The notes under the pieces: generated by a model
Seen by the model: the letters and a program-made list of their open reading frames with translations, nothing else
Databases searched by the model: none
Told to the model about the DNA's origin: nothing
Made by a program: the position numbers and the translations under genes
Shown here: one piece after another, positions 12,438 through 23,265 of the stretch
Numbering within the stretch: the stretch's first letter is position 1
Layout of the letters: the number at the start of each line of letters is the position of its first letter
DNA from: Arctopsyche grandis
Lineage: Eukaryota; Arthropoda; Insecta; Trichoptera; Hydropsychidae
Direction: 5' to 3'
Assembly: GCF_051622035.1 (NCBI RefSeq)
Contig: NC_135355.1
Span: 39,413,986-39,477,985 of the forward strand
DNA: 64,000 nt

Positions 12438-13386
12438 AACATGTAAGGATGCAAGCACATACAAAAAGGTAATAGATTTGGTAAGATCAAATGCACTAAT
12501 TGGACACACATTTACGAAAAAAGAAGAGAGGTGGTACCAGAATAGTCATAAAAAATCTTCATCCCTCAACTCCACTGGAAATAATCAAAAAGGAAATAGA
12601 GGCAACCGGCAACAAATCAAGGGGGAAATTATTAACTGTAAATACGGCCATAATAAAATACCCACCTCTACATTCTTTGTAAACTTGGAACCCGGTGAAA
12701 ATAACAAAATAGCAAAGCAAATTACAAATATTTTCCATCAAAAAATTATAATCGAAGAACCCAAAAAAAAGGACAATTGTCCAATGCTACAGATGCCAGC
12801 AGTACGGACATACAAAAAATAATGGCATGTTTAGATGCGTGAAATGCGTCAAAGTTCGAATGTCCTAAAGCAGATAAAAACACACCAGCTAAATGTGTAT
12901 TATGTCACAATGAACACCCAGCAAACTACAAAGGCTGCAATGTTTACTTAGAAATCATGAAAAGAACAGGAAAAACAAGAAATCAACCACTTCAAGACAA
13001 AATAACAAATCATTACAACGAAATAGTCCCCGTACAAGCCGGCCAGCAAGCGCAAGATATACAGCATAACCAAACTAAGCAAGATGGAAAAAAGCGAAGA
13101 CAGTACGCCGATGTTGTGATGAATGGAGCCAACGAAATGGAACCACAGCATATACCCGGAGATCTGCTCCACGAACTGATCCGAAAACAGGCAGAAAAAT
13201 GGACACTCTCATACAGCAAATGGGTACCCTAATGGGACTGATCACAATGCTAGTGAATAAACTATGTCGATAAAAGCACGAATCACTCAACAAATAACAT
13301 CCCTATTATTAGGAGTTAAAACAAAAATACTCGAAAAATATCAAAGGCATTAAATCACTTAGAATCGCAGCATGGAACATCAATGG
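12438..13386 (+). pseudogene. Jockey LINE B, ORF1 remainder and ORF2 start
   Basis: The sequence resumes ORF1 (KDASTYKKVIDLVRSNA, VIKNLHPSTPLEIIKKEI, then FVNLEPGENNKIAKQI) with frame changes near 12540 and 12790. Zinc-knuckle remnants follow at 12780-12950. At 13361-13386 it encodes LRIAAWNINGVQ, the first residues of ORF2. It then passes into LTR-like and Helitron sequence. Confidence 0.7.
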
Positions 13387-13435
13387 TGTTCAGACCAATT
13401 GTTTCATGGTCGGCTGTCGTGGCACTACGACCAAA
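13387..13435 (+). mobile_element. Fragment resembling the start of LTR family 2
   Basis: About 46 bp starting TGTTCAGACCAATTG resemble the 5' ends of the LTRs at 27614-28259 and 34165-34742. It is a fossil scrap joined to Helitron sequence; no other part of the element is visible. Confidence 0.4.
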
Positions 13436-13499
13436 AAACAGGCCTTTGTTTTGAAGGAGAAGCGGTAGTTGCCGCCCGGTTGGCTTGTTCTATTCGCCT

Positions 13500-14399
13500 C
13501 CCGCTTCGGTCGAGTGAACATCTCTGTTACCTACCTACCTCTGTTAACAATGAAACACTTGGATTATGTTGTACTGGAGGAAAAATTTCGTTGCCAGAAC
13601 TTCCAGAATTGCTGGAGCCTTTGAAGAGCTTAATGAAAGGTAATCATCCTAATTCTAAAGAATTTTTAAAACATTTAAGAAAATACAACAGCAGTTTCCA
13701 AATGACTTCATTCGGAACATCTGTGCCCATTCCTGAGTTAACTAGATTTATGCCTCCATTTAAAATTCAAGGGCAAGTGTACCACAGGGTTGGTTCCCTA
13801 CTTCCGTTATCTAACGCCGAGTCAAAGTTTCTAATTATTTACTTTCTTGGCGACGAAGATATTGAAGCGGAAAGACGTTGTGCAGTGATTCCAGGCACCG
13901 ACAAAAGTTTGATCGATGCCTTGCAAAGGATGCTGCACGACAACAATTATTATGTACAGCAATTCAAAATGGCACTCGATGATAATCGAGGTGAAAACCT
14001 CAAGATCGTTATTAAGGCAGACAGGAAACCATTGCAAGCCCATGCACGTGTCTTTAATGCACCGGTAGTCAATGAAGTCGCGATAATTATTTCTGGAAAT
14101 GAGTTTGAAAAGCGCGATATTGTTTTAACTATGCGTGGTAATGAGATAAAAATGAGATAAAAAGAATATCAGAGACGCACATTTCGTATGACGCCTTACA
14201 GTATCCACTGATGTTTCCACGTGGCGAGGATGGATACGCCATCAATGTCAACCAAGTTAAACCGGGAACATCGATTGAAGTTAAGAAAATGGTGTCGGCA
14301 ATATCTTATTACGCCTATCGTTTGATGGTACGATCGAATGAGAACCAACTGCTAAATATCGACAATTATTCCATCAATATTTGGTTGGCATGTATGCCA
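13500..14399 (+). pseudogene. Helitron, N-terminal part of the Rep-helicase protein
   Basis: The frame 13372-14160 includes NNETLGLCC, LRKYNSSFQMTSFG, KFLIIYFLGD and NAPVVNEVAIIISGNEFEKRDIV, the order found in the Helitron N-terminal domain. After a frame change the region encoding YPLMFPRGEDGY and SYYAYRLMVRSNE follows to 14399. Jockey C is inserted at 14400; the Helitron frame (MYAKIETKRLLFIRLNQ) resumes at 17253. An upstream part of the frame is foreign LTR-like sequence, so the start codon at 13372 is not genuine. Confidence 0.85.
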
Positions 14400-14790
14400 T
14401 GTATGCCATGCAGAGAAAAGTAGTAAAAAAAGAAAATTAGATAAAGTATTATCTTCCCCGCAAAATAAGCTGAAAGAAACACCAAAACAGCAAACAAACA
14501 AACCTAAAAAAGAACCACTTCCACCGCTTATTTATGTGAGCAATGTTCTTGACTTCAATAAGTTTAGAGCTCATATATTATCAACAACAGAAACACCAAA
14601 ACATCAGAAAACATTCAATGTCAATTTAAAGTAATCTCTAATAATAGTATCAAAATCACTACACAAACCGAAGAAGATTATCGCAAAATCACTAAATGAT
14701 TTAAAACAACGTGAATGTAAAGACAACGAAAACCCCCTTCACAATCTAAATTACCACACCTATCAACTCAAGAATGATAGGTGCTATAGA

Positions 14791-15477
14791 GTGGTTTTTA
14801 GAGGTTTACCGCCATCAACAGACATTAATGAGATAAAAGATTCTATCAAAGATAAAGGATATGAAGTGGCCAATGTGGCAAATATTATCAAGAAATTTAC
14901 AACCGATGGTGAAAGAAAAATAAAACATTTCCCACTATTTTTTGTAGACCTGGTGCCAAAAGAAAACTGCAAAGAAGTATATGGTATTAAAGAACTTCTA
15001 CATTGCAGAGTAACAATTGAACCACCAATGAAAGTAAAAGATATCCCTCAGTGTACAAACCGTCAACAGTTTGGGCATACAAAAAATTTTTGCAATCGAC
15101 AACCTAAATGCGTCAAATGTGCCGCAGACCATCACACAACAAAATGCAACAAGCAGAAAAATGTTCCCCCAACTTGTGCCCTGTGTGGCCAGCAAGGACA
15201 TCCAGCTAGATACAGGGGTTGTGAGGTCTATAAAAAAAAGATAAAAGCATCAAAACCCAAAACGTTAACAGTAACGCAACGCGTACAACAAAATCAAATT
15301 GACGTTGTTGGTAAACAAACAACTGCGGACAAAACATATAGTGAAGCAGCTAAGTCCCAAGAAGACAAAAGAAAACAAGATATCGGGCAGAAAAATAAAT
15401 TAACTGAACCTACCATCGGTGACATTATGCAGTTGCTATGTGACTTTCAAACTGAAATAAAACAACAATTCAACTGA
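14791..15477 (+). CDS. Jockey C ORF1 protein (gag-like), 228 residues, 5' incomplete
   Basis: The product begins MVFRGLPPSTDINEIKDSI, part of the domain that precedes the zinc knuckles in Jockey ORF1. Knuckles follow at residues 88-140 (QQFGHTKNFC, CVKCAADHHTTKC, CALCGQQGHPARYRGC). The first knuckle has Asn-Arg in place of the usual second Cys region (CTNRQQFGH), so it may be non-functional. The C-terminal tail is Lys/Gln-rich. The true start lies upstream in a damaged part. It would coat LINE RNA in the parent element; here it belongs to a dead copy. Confidence 0.7.
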   Translation: MVFRGLPPSTDINEIKDSIKDKGYEVANVANIIKKFTTDGERKIKHFPLFFVDLVPKENCKEVYGIKELLHCRVTIEPPMKVKDIPQCTNRQQFGHTKNFCNRQPKCVKCAADHHTTKCNKQKNVPPTCALCGQQGHPARYRGCEVYKKKIKASKPKTLTVTQRVQQNQIDVVGKQTTADKTYSEAAKSQEDKRKQDIGQKNKLTEPTIGDIMQLLCDFQTEIKQQFN

Positions 15478-15554
15478 CTCATAACCAGAGTGGAAAAAAT
15501 TGAAAATCATTCGAAATCACCAAGTAAACATAATAAAAATTCCCAACGCATATA

Positions 15555-16062
15555 ACCAGCAGCGTGGTCTAGTGGTGAATGTTGAATTATTTCGTACTTG
15601 ATGTTACGAGTTCGATTCCCCGCTAAGTCTCGTTGTTGGCCAGATCTTGATTTGTCTAGGTCGATCGTTTCTTATCAGAATTTTCCAATTTTTCTGATTT
15701 TCATTGAAACGATTCCTGTAAAATTGGCGTTTCCTTCCCAATTTTCTGTTGCGAACCTTTAGTTATTGTTATATCTTAGGTTTCGCCATATTGCTCACCA
15801 TAGATGTCTCTGTGGTTGTTTATCGAATATAAAATTCGTATTGTTACATGAAAGTTATTCATCGTTATTTATCGTATTAATACGATGTTTGTAATATATG
15901 TATACTGACCATAGATGTCAGATATTTAGATTTACATGTATCTATGTAATAATTATGTGGACCAGGAAGGCGCATTTGGGGTTTACCTGTTAAGCCTTCC
16001 TGGTATATTTGTATATATGTATGTGAAAATATGTATGTAAATAAAAATAAAAAATAAAATCA
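15555..16062 (+). mobile_element. tRNA-derived SINE inserted in Jockey C
   Basis: The head reads CCAGCAGCGTGGTCTAGTGG with GAGTTCGATTCC, matching the A and B boxes of a tRNA-type promoter. The family core (GATCGTTTCTTATCAGA, AAACGATTCCTG) follows. The 3' hairpin CCAGGAAGGC / GCCTTCCTGG is at 15962-16004, and an A/T-rich tail of AAATAAAA type ends it. The Jockey ORF2 start continues on the right at 16063. Confidence 0.88.
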
Positions 16063-17252
16063 TGGAATGCAAACGGACTCAATCAGAGAGTCCATGATCT
16101 TGAAGTGTTTTTAAAGACAAACAACATTGATCTAGCACTAATATCAGAACCACACTTTTCACAAAAAAGTTATATAAAGATAAATGGATACTCGGCTTAT
16201 TGGACAACAAAACCTAGTGAACGACCTTATCCACAAAATCAGCAAGTCACTACCTGGAAATTATTGCAAATTACTGGAATCATACTTATCCGGACGCAAA
16301 TTCGGAGTTGCTCATGAGAGGGCATTCTCTAACTTTTTCACAGCCTCTGCAGGAGTACCACAGGGAAGCGTGATAGGGCCTATACTGTACCTGATATACA
16401 CTCCCGACAAGCGAAGAGACATTCATTGGAACATTTGCCGATGACACAGTTATTATGTCATCGAGCGAGTCGCAAGTGGAAGCATTTGAATGCCTGCAGC
16501 GTGCACTGGATAAGATCAGTAAATGGACCAAGGATTGGAAGATGAAACTGAACGAGCTAAAATCAATGCAGATCACATTTTCACTGCGACGAAATAATAT
16601 CAGCATTCAGACTTTCATAAACGGAATCTAAGTTCCACAAGTTTTGTCAGCCAAATATTTAGGACTGCATCTTGACTCAAGGCTTACATGGAGGCATCAT
16701 ATTAAAAAAATAGAACACATTCGTATGAAGCAGAGAGAAATGCACTGGTTAATAGGAAGACACTCCAAATTAGACCTAAACTGCAAAAAACTGATATACC
16801 AGGCAATCGTGAAGCCAATATGGACATATGGTATACGACTGTGGGGATGCAGTAAGCCATTCAACATCGAAAAAATGCAAATATGTCAAAATTAGTTTCT
16901 GAGGATTATCACCGATGCATATCGCTTCATCACAAATGAAGAGATCCACAAGGACCTTAAAATCCAAAAAGTAAAAGAAGTCATCCGAGAATGCGCTGGG
17001 AGGCACGAGTTGAGACTGCACCGTCACCCCAACATAGAAGCTTTGCAGCTACTGGACACAACTCACCAGCAGAGGCGTTTAAAGCGAAAAAAGCCTCATG
17101 AATTGGTGTTCTGAATGTGAGAGATTCAGTAGCCCAATTCACAATTTTGGGGACGGAGTGATGATTCCGTAGTGCCCGTACATGACCTGAAGAACAGCGA
17201 TATCACTGGTGATGATTTATCGGGAATTGATAAGATGGCACCAAAAAAAAAA

Positions 17253-19170
17253 ATGTATGCCAAGATTGAGACGAAAAGATTGCTCTTCATTCGATTAAAC
17301 CAAAATAAAGCTTCGTCTCGATGATTACATACACTCAAAAGATGCAATTGTGAATGATGGGAATGCAGAAAATCATGGAAAGTTGGTGATTCTGCCATCA
17401 ACATATACAGGAGGTCCGCGAAATATGCACAGGATGCTATCACTTACGTTCGATATGGAGGCAACCATCTTTATTTATTACGTATACGTTCAATCCAAAC
17501 TGCGATAATTTGACTAACGGTCAATCGAGAACAATTTAGTTGCTAGAATTTTCCGACAGAAACTCATAAATTTTTTGAATGTTATGATCAAAGGCGAAAT
17601 TTTTGGCTCGGTTAAATATCGGCTTTATTCCGTTGAGTGGCAAAAGAGAGGTCTTCCACATGCACATTTTTTGCTTTAGCTTACCAATGGACTAAGAACA
17701 AATCAAATCGACGATATCATCTTTGCTGAAATTCCCGACCCCAACATCGATAAGAAGCTTCATGACACCGTCATTAAACAAATGGTACGAGGTCCGTGTG
17801 GCAATTTTAATAGACAGTCTCCGTGCATGATGGATAATTTCTGCAGCAAAATGTTTCCGCGTCAATTTATCGAGGGCACGCAAATATTGACAAACGAATA
17901 CCCTACCATGTGACGGTAGAAAATCTAGCGATGCTATTGGTCGCGTTTACCCAGTGGACATTAGAAACTTTGAATGCTACTACTTGAGGATGACTACTTG
18001 CACAAGTCAAAGGACCGACTTGCTTCAAAGATCTCCGAACAGTCGATGAAGTTGAACATGACACGTATCATGCAGCCTGCCTGGCATTGGGACTGCTAGA
18101 AAGCGACAATCAATGGAATGAAACATTGAAAGAAGCGAAAGAGTCGGACTCTCCATTAAACATTAGAACTCTCTTCGCAGTCATCCTGTCGTTTTGCGAG
18201 CCGTCATTCAAAAGCTCTTTGGGAGAGCTACAAAGATTGTATGTCTGAAAATCCGATGAAAGTCCGTTATAATTGGTTTCAAGGATTATCTCCAGACTAA
18301 GTGCAAGTAGGCTAAACAATGGCCACAGTGATTCCAAGAGGCACGATGGTTGACGAGATAAAAGCCTGCCTGAAATCGTCGCAGCTTTGGAAACATGTTA
18401 AAACTATGAAACTTACGACCAACATGAGAGTTCTTCAATCCGATAGCTCCAAACATTTTTGTGACTATTTGCTTAACATTGGCAATGGCAAAGAGGCAAC
18501 AACTGCATCTGGAAAAATAAAACTCTCATTCGGGGAAATTTGTTCAACGGTTGAAGTTTTAATCGATAGAGTCTATCCAAACAAATCCAGAAAATGGCTT
18601 AAAAACCGTACAATTCTGACAACGCTTAACGTCAACGTTGAAGAAATCAACCATTTAATTCAGAATACGTTAACAACGCAATCTCGAACATTCTTCTCCA
18701 TTGATAAATGCGTAAATGAAGACGAAGCGACGAGTTACCCGGTGGAATATTTGAATTCTTTAAATCCGAGTGGACTACCATCTCACAAATTGGATCATCC
18801 ATCATGCTATTGAGAAATTTAGATCCACCAAAATTGTGTAACAGAACAAGACTGATAGTAAAGAATTTAAATACATATATAATATTATTGAGGCAACCGT
18901 TTTAACCGGAGTACATGAAGGGGAGCAAGTCTTCCTTCCAAGAATTCCTATACAAGCCATTTTCATTCAAAAGATTGCAATTCCCTGTACGGCCAGCGTT
19001 CGCCATGACAATAAATAAGTCACAAGGACAATCGCTCAAAGTCACGGGCTTGGATTTGACGGACGAATGCTTTTCACATGGAAAGCTACTGTATGTGGGA
19101 ATGTCGAGAGCCAAGGATCCATCAGAACTATACATTAAAGCTGATAAAATAATATAAGCAGTTCAATAGA
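17253..19170 (+). pseudogene. Helitron, Rep catalytic region and C-terminal helicase part
   Basis: After the Jockey insertion the frame gives MYAKIETKRLLFIRLNQ, then RGLPHAHFLL (about 17650), the His-x-His motif of the HUH rolling-circle nuclease. The conserved FKDLRTVDEVEHDTYHAACLALGLL region follows at about 18027-18100. At about 18230-18320 the frame jumps straight to the late helicase (SSQLWKHVKTMKLTTNMRV, 18370-18430), so the Walker A/B part is missing. The C-terminal Pif1-like motifs [11 protein letters not shown] and YVGMSRAK lie at 19003-19110. Several frame changes are present; the element is dead. Confidence 0.87.
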
Positions 19171-19689
19171 AAATGGCTTCAATAATATTAAAATTTATCC
19201 ATGATAATAACTTATGCGATGTTATCGGAGAATTAACGAAGCTCTTAAAATTTTTGATTACCACTCCGATGACAACTGCATAACCTGAGCGATGCTTTTC
19301 TACATTAAATAGAATCAAAACTTACCTCAGAAACACAATGAGTCAAGAGACATTGACAGCTTTATCTATGCTTTCAATAGAGAAAATATGATGAGAAAAA
19401 TAACAAATTTTAATGAAAAAAATTATAGACAAATTTGCCAATAGCAAATATAGACTGATGGATTTTGTTTTGAAATAGCTTTATCTCATTGTTGTTATTA
19501 TTTTTAATAAAATATAAGTGATATGAACTTTTACTGATTTTTAATCTACCACAGCACCCCCAATTATCATATCCACGAGCCGCCACTGGATAAAAATAAT
19601 CCGCCAACCGAGAAAATAAATGGATTGGCCACCAACGCCCATCACCACCATATACTCAAATTTTAAATAAATCTATATCAACATATCTA
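19171..19689. other. Helitron flank and a hAT-MITE terminus
   Basis: Most of this is AT-rich. At 19572-19586 the sequence CACGAGCCGCCACTG matches the terminus of the hAT MITE at 2057-2508, but I could not find the other end or a target duplication. Terminal hairpin and CTRR of the Helitron were not identified. Confidence 0.4.
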
Positions 19690-20555
19690 TATCGCCCTTT
19701 TGAAGAACTTATATTGGAACCAATCTGCTGTTGTGAAGGTTGAAGACTTGGAAACTGAAAAAAGTAGAAATGAGTCCCATGAAGAATTGTCGCCCATGCT
19801 CTTCAATCTGTATTCGGAAATGGTGTTCAACCAGGCAGTCGATAGTCGAATAGGAGTAAAATTAGGCGGCGAAATTATAAATAATATCCGTTTCACAGAT
19901 GATACGGCAATATTGACTGAGAGTGCCGAAGACCTGCAATCGTTATTGATCGCAATTGATCATTCACGTAACAAATGGGGTCTGTCTATTAATATCAACA
20001 AGACAAAATCAATGGTCATATGTAAAGAAAAAACGGATCCATTAAACCTGAGTGTGCGCGGACAAATGATTGAACAGGTCGAACAATACAAATACCTAGG
20101 AGCAATGATCAATACGGACGTCAGCTCCGAAATGGAGATAAGAAGAAGGATCGAAATAGCAAGAAATGCCTTCAGCAGTATGAAAAATGTTTTGTGTTGT
20201 CGAAGGTTGTCTATGAAATTGCGCTTAAGAGTCCTGCACTCCTATGTTTGGTCAGTTTTGCTGTACGGATGCGAAACGTGGACGCTGTTAGTGGCATCTA
20301 TGAACAGGATAGTCCTTTGAAATGTGGTGTTACCGGAGGATGCTAAAGATCTCGTGGAAGGAGCATGTAAGAAACGAAACAGTCCTCCAGCTTCTTCATA
20401 AAAAGAGAGAGCTTCTTGACACGGTGAAGCGCCGTAAGATGGAATACTTTGGCCACATTATTCGCGGCCCCAAATATCGCCTTCTACAAACAATCATAGA
20501 AGGCAAACGGTGGCTTGGTAGAAAGAAGCACTCTTGGCTCCGGAACTGATCAGGT
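19690..20555 (+). pseudogene. RTE-clade LINE, C-terminal reverse transcriptase part, 5'-truncated
   Basis: The frame starts NLYWNQSAVVKVEDLETEKS and includes the catalytic region in the form RFTDDTAILTES, where the usual FADD Ala is Thr. HSYVWSVLLYGCETWTL follows, then after a frame change near 20320 MWCYRRMLKISWKEHV and GRKKHSWLRN. It belongs to the same family as the intact element at 47528-50873. A solo LTR splits it at 20556; the last part is 21434-21572. Confidence 0.85.
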
Positions 20556-21429
20556 TGTAGGAATCTCGTCATCGTCATCGTCATCGAAACATTCGAGAAT
20601 ATTCCACAACAACAAACCACATTCCTCGCAGAACTCACCACACAACACGTGCACTTCTTGGAATCAATCGCCAGTTCCTTCGAGAATGTTCCACCCCTCA
20701 CACTCGAGCGGAACGAAACCCAGACGACGCACACCTGCAGCCATTATATTAAACTCAAGCGGAACGGTGCCATATCCAACTCAAGCGGAACGGTGCCAAA
20801 TCCTTCGAGAATTTTCCACCCCTCACACTCGAGCGGAACGAAACCCAGACGACGCACACCTGCAGCCATTATATTAAACTCAAGCGGAACGCCCCTACCA
20901 GTCGAGCGGAACCAAAACGGTTGAAACACGCCGCCACCATTAAACTACATCGAGCGGAACGGCGCCAATCATTCCAGAAAATTCTACCCCTCGACAAAAG
21001 CGCATTCCTCGCTTACGCATCAACAACCACCACCATTGGTCAGGTGATTCCAGAAACACTATAAAAGGAGGTACAACCCAAACAACGCCAGTCGACCCAC
21101 AGCAGCAAGCGTCGACACACAGCAGCAGACCAGAGACCTTCTGAACATAGCCGAACGACGAGCCAACAACACACTGCCGCATCCAGAGACCTTCTGAACA
21201 TTGCCGAACGACGAGCCAACAACACACTGCCGCATCCAGAGACCTTCTGAACATAAACGAATGCCGAGCCAGCGACACTCTACCATATCCAGAGACCGCT
21301 GAACGCCATACTTTTGCCCAAATATAATACCTTTGTACAACCATAGGCAAACAATAAAACTTTATAAAACAAGCACAACAGTGTTTCGTTAGGCTGGGAT
21401 ACGGTCAACACTCCAGTACCCCGCCTACA
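20556..21429 (+). mobile_element. Solo LTR, family 1 (Ty3/Gypsy, CsRn1-like), in the RTE copy
   Basis: The LTR starts TGTAGGAATC and ends CCCCGCCTACA. It is flanked by the 4-bp target repeat AGGT (20552-20555 and 21430-21433). It contains internally repeated segments with the words TCGAGCGGAACG and CATCCAGAGACC, and a U5-like end shared with the LTRs at 43382-44174 and 61661-62308. It is a fossil left by recombination between two LTRs. Confidence 0.85.
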
Positions 21430-21433
21430 AGGT

Positions 21434-21572
21434 CATGGATGGGACTCGTTCTCGAAAAGTTATTTCGGCTTGCCCATGATAGGGAAGAATTCGCACGGGC
21501 CATAAACGATGTCTGCCCATGGTAGTCGCCTACGTCCGAATACGGATTCGGCATTAGAAGAAGAAGAGGATA
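21434..21572 (+). pseudogene. RTE-clade LINE, last part of ORF2 and AGA tail
   Basis: This short stretch continues the RTE copy interrupted at 20555. It encodes LEKLFRLAHDREEFARAIND, the typical end of this RTE family, followed by a stop and a short AGAAGAAGAAG tail. Confidence 0.78.
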
Positions 21573-21599
21573 TCAAAATAAAACTTTAATTTCTGTAGT

Positions 21600-21720
21600 G
21601 AATATGTGATGACCCTGATTGTATTCCGTGCGCTTTAGCGTAGTTATGGAGACGTACCGCGGAATATTGACACAATTTATTTATTCGTAAAGCCACTTCT
21701 ATTATTATAACATTTCTCTG
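21600..21720 (+). mobile_element. P-like MITE, 3' fragment
   Basis: The segment from GATTGTATTCCGTGCG to ACATTTCTCTG matches the right-hand third of the P-like MITE copies at 4074-4878 and 36588-37524. The THAP part is missing. Confidence 0.65.
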
Positions 21721-22004
21721 ATTGAACATGAGAGCACAAATAACATTAATTTTAATAAAATATCTTGTTAAAAGGGTTTACCAATGCGAAGTCCAGAAAA
21801 ATTATTTTTTTTTACTTAAAAAAGACATCCTTATTATTTGGCTGTAAGAAAATAATATGAATATATGGGGGGCGCCTGAAATTCACTTGCTTGGTTGTCG
21901 GCATCTGCTTGTCTTGTTTATCTTAATCAAATCGGTCATTTTCATGTATGTTGATGCATCATGGTCCATTATAGAAATATTGGTAATTTCCTATGTCCGG
22001 GTCA

Positions 22005-22080
22005 GTCTGCGTTTGACATAAGATCCAACTACTGCAAAAAAAAAAAAACTGCTTAAATTTCTCGGAAATAATATTTTTTC
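22005..22080 (+). mobile_element. Short fragment related to the Merlin element flank
   Basis: The words TTTGACATAAGATCCAAC and TTAAATTTCTCGGAAATAAT resemble 24376-24465, next to the Merlin transposase gene, and an inverted version at 44870-44960. It is probably a Merlin end. Confidence 0.45.
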
Positions 22081-22117
22081 ATTGTTACGTATTTTACATG
22101 TATGTATATTATATATA

Positions 22118-22418
22118 AGCCAGCAGTATGGCTCGGTGGTTGCGTTTATGTTGAGCACCAAGCTGTTACCGGGTTTGATTCCGAGCTAATTTTTAATGCT
22201 GCTGGTCAGACTTGGATATTTGTGACTCCAAGTCGATCGTTTCCTATCCGAGTTTGCCAATTTATCTGATTTCATTGTTGAAACGGTTCCTCCATCAAAA
22301 TGGCAAAAACCAACCTACCCGCTATGTCACAAATATCTGAATTTGATTTGTGTACAATATGTAAAAAATTATGTACAAGCCTAAATATACAGACGTCTCT
22401 CTATGGGTTAATTAATTG
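22118..22418 (+). mobile_element. tRNA-derived SINE, 5' two-thirds
   Basis: The head (GCCAGCAGTATGGCTCGGTG, GGTTTGATTCC) and core (GATCGTTTCCTATCCGAG) are clear. The 3' end is cut by the piggyBac MITE that begins at TTAA 22419. An inverted copy lies at 22795-23225, giving a foldback pair. Confidence 0.85.
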
Positions 22419-22699
22419 TTAACCGTTTGCCCGCGGCCGTCTTCTATGGAAGCGACAAGTTTGTAGCGCGGCTGTCTTCCATAGAATTTCTGAACTTTGC
22501 ACGGGATTTTGAGCCTTATGTGCGCCTATTTCAACTGTTTTAAGGTTCAAAATTGGTTGAATATATTACTGAGAGTTGAATGCCGTCTATTCAATTTGCT
22601 TAAAATGAATATATACCAGTCAAAATTAGTTTTTTGTGGAACGATACTGAAACCTCGTTTATGTGACGTCACGCCTGTTGAACAATGTCGACGATACCC
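22419..22699 (+). mobile_element. piggyBac-type MITE, copy D (partial)
   Basis: It starts at TTAA with CCGTTTGCCCGCGG and follows the left half of the copy at 32031-32544 to about 22699. The right half is missing; the sequence passes into a short palindromic block with CCCTAAAACTGGTCACGAG and its inverse. Confidence 0.85.
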
Positions 22700-22760
22700 T
22701 AAAACTGGTCACGAGAAAACTAATTAACCGATTTTAGGGTGTGACCAGTTTTCTCTTTTT
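22700..22760. repeat. Short inverted repeat with GGTCACGAGAAAACT words
   Basis: The words CCCTAAAACTGGTCACGAG and, inverted, TTTTAGGGTGTGACCAG form a small palindrome. A similar tandem version lies at 34938-34984. The family is not identified. Confidence 0.5.
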
Positions 22761-22794
22761 TTTTCAATATTCTGTGGTAACTTTAATATATTTT

Positions 22795-23225
22795 ATTTTA
22801 TTTTTTACATAGATATATACCAGGAATGCCTAACAGGTAGACCCCAATGTCCCATTCCTAGACAATAAATTACAAACATTGAAGCTTTTTATAACATAAA
22901 TCGCCGTATTTCGAGGCTGAAGAGCCCGAAATCAACAATTAATTAATCCATAGACATATGTGTATTTAGACTTGTCCATAAATTTTTACATATTGTATAT
23001 AAATCAAATTCGGATATTTGTAACATAGCGGGTTTTTGCCAATTCGATGGAGGAACCGTTTCAACAATAAAATCAGATAAATTGGCAAACTCAGATAGGA
23101 AACGATCGACTTGGAGTCACAAATATCCACGTCTGACCAGCAGCATTAAAGATTAGCTCGGAATCAAAGCCGGTAACCTCTCGGTGCTAAACATAAATGC
23201 AATCACCGAGTCATACTGCTGTCTA
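22795..23225 (-). mobile_element. tRNA-derived SINE, inverted relative to 22118-22418
   Basis: On the minus strand it has the head (GACAGCAGTATGACTCGGTG), the core (GATCGTTTCCTATCTGAG) and the 3' hairpin region at 22817-22863. It retains the 3' end that the partner copy lacks. Confidence 0.85.
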
Positions 23226-23265
23226 ATATACGCTAAATACTAGTCCACGTGGTGTTAGTTGTACC

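Larger units (their letters stand above)
14400..17252 (+). mobile_element. Jockey LINE C inserted in the Helitron
   Basis: The element is flanked by the 10-bp direct repeat ATGTATGCCA (14390-14399, with a second overlapping copy to 14408, and 17253-17262). ORF1 runs from about 14424 with a clean part at 14791-15477 that holds the RNA-binding fold and three CCHC knuckles. ORF2 keeps its endonuclease start (16069-16200), then jumps by deletion into the reverse transcriptase (GVPQGSVIGP, ADDTVIMSS at about 16438) and ends RLKRKKPHELVF at 17114. A short 3' UTR and an A11 tail (17242-17252) follow. A SINE at 15555-16062 splits ORF2 near its start. Confidence 0.87.

Noticed and set aside
13372-13540. 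Start of a 262-residue gene at 13372
   Set aside because: The first part is Jockey ORF2 and LTR-like sequence fused by chance to the Helitron frame, so the start codon is not a genuine gene start.
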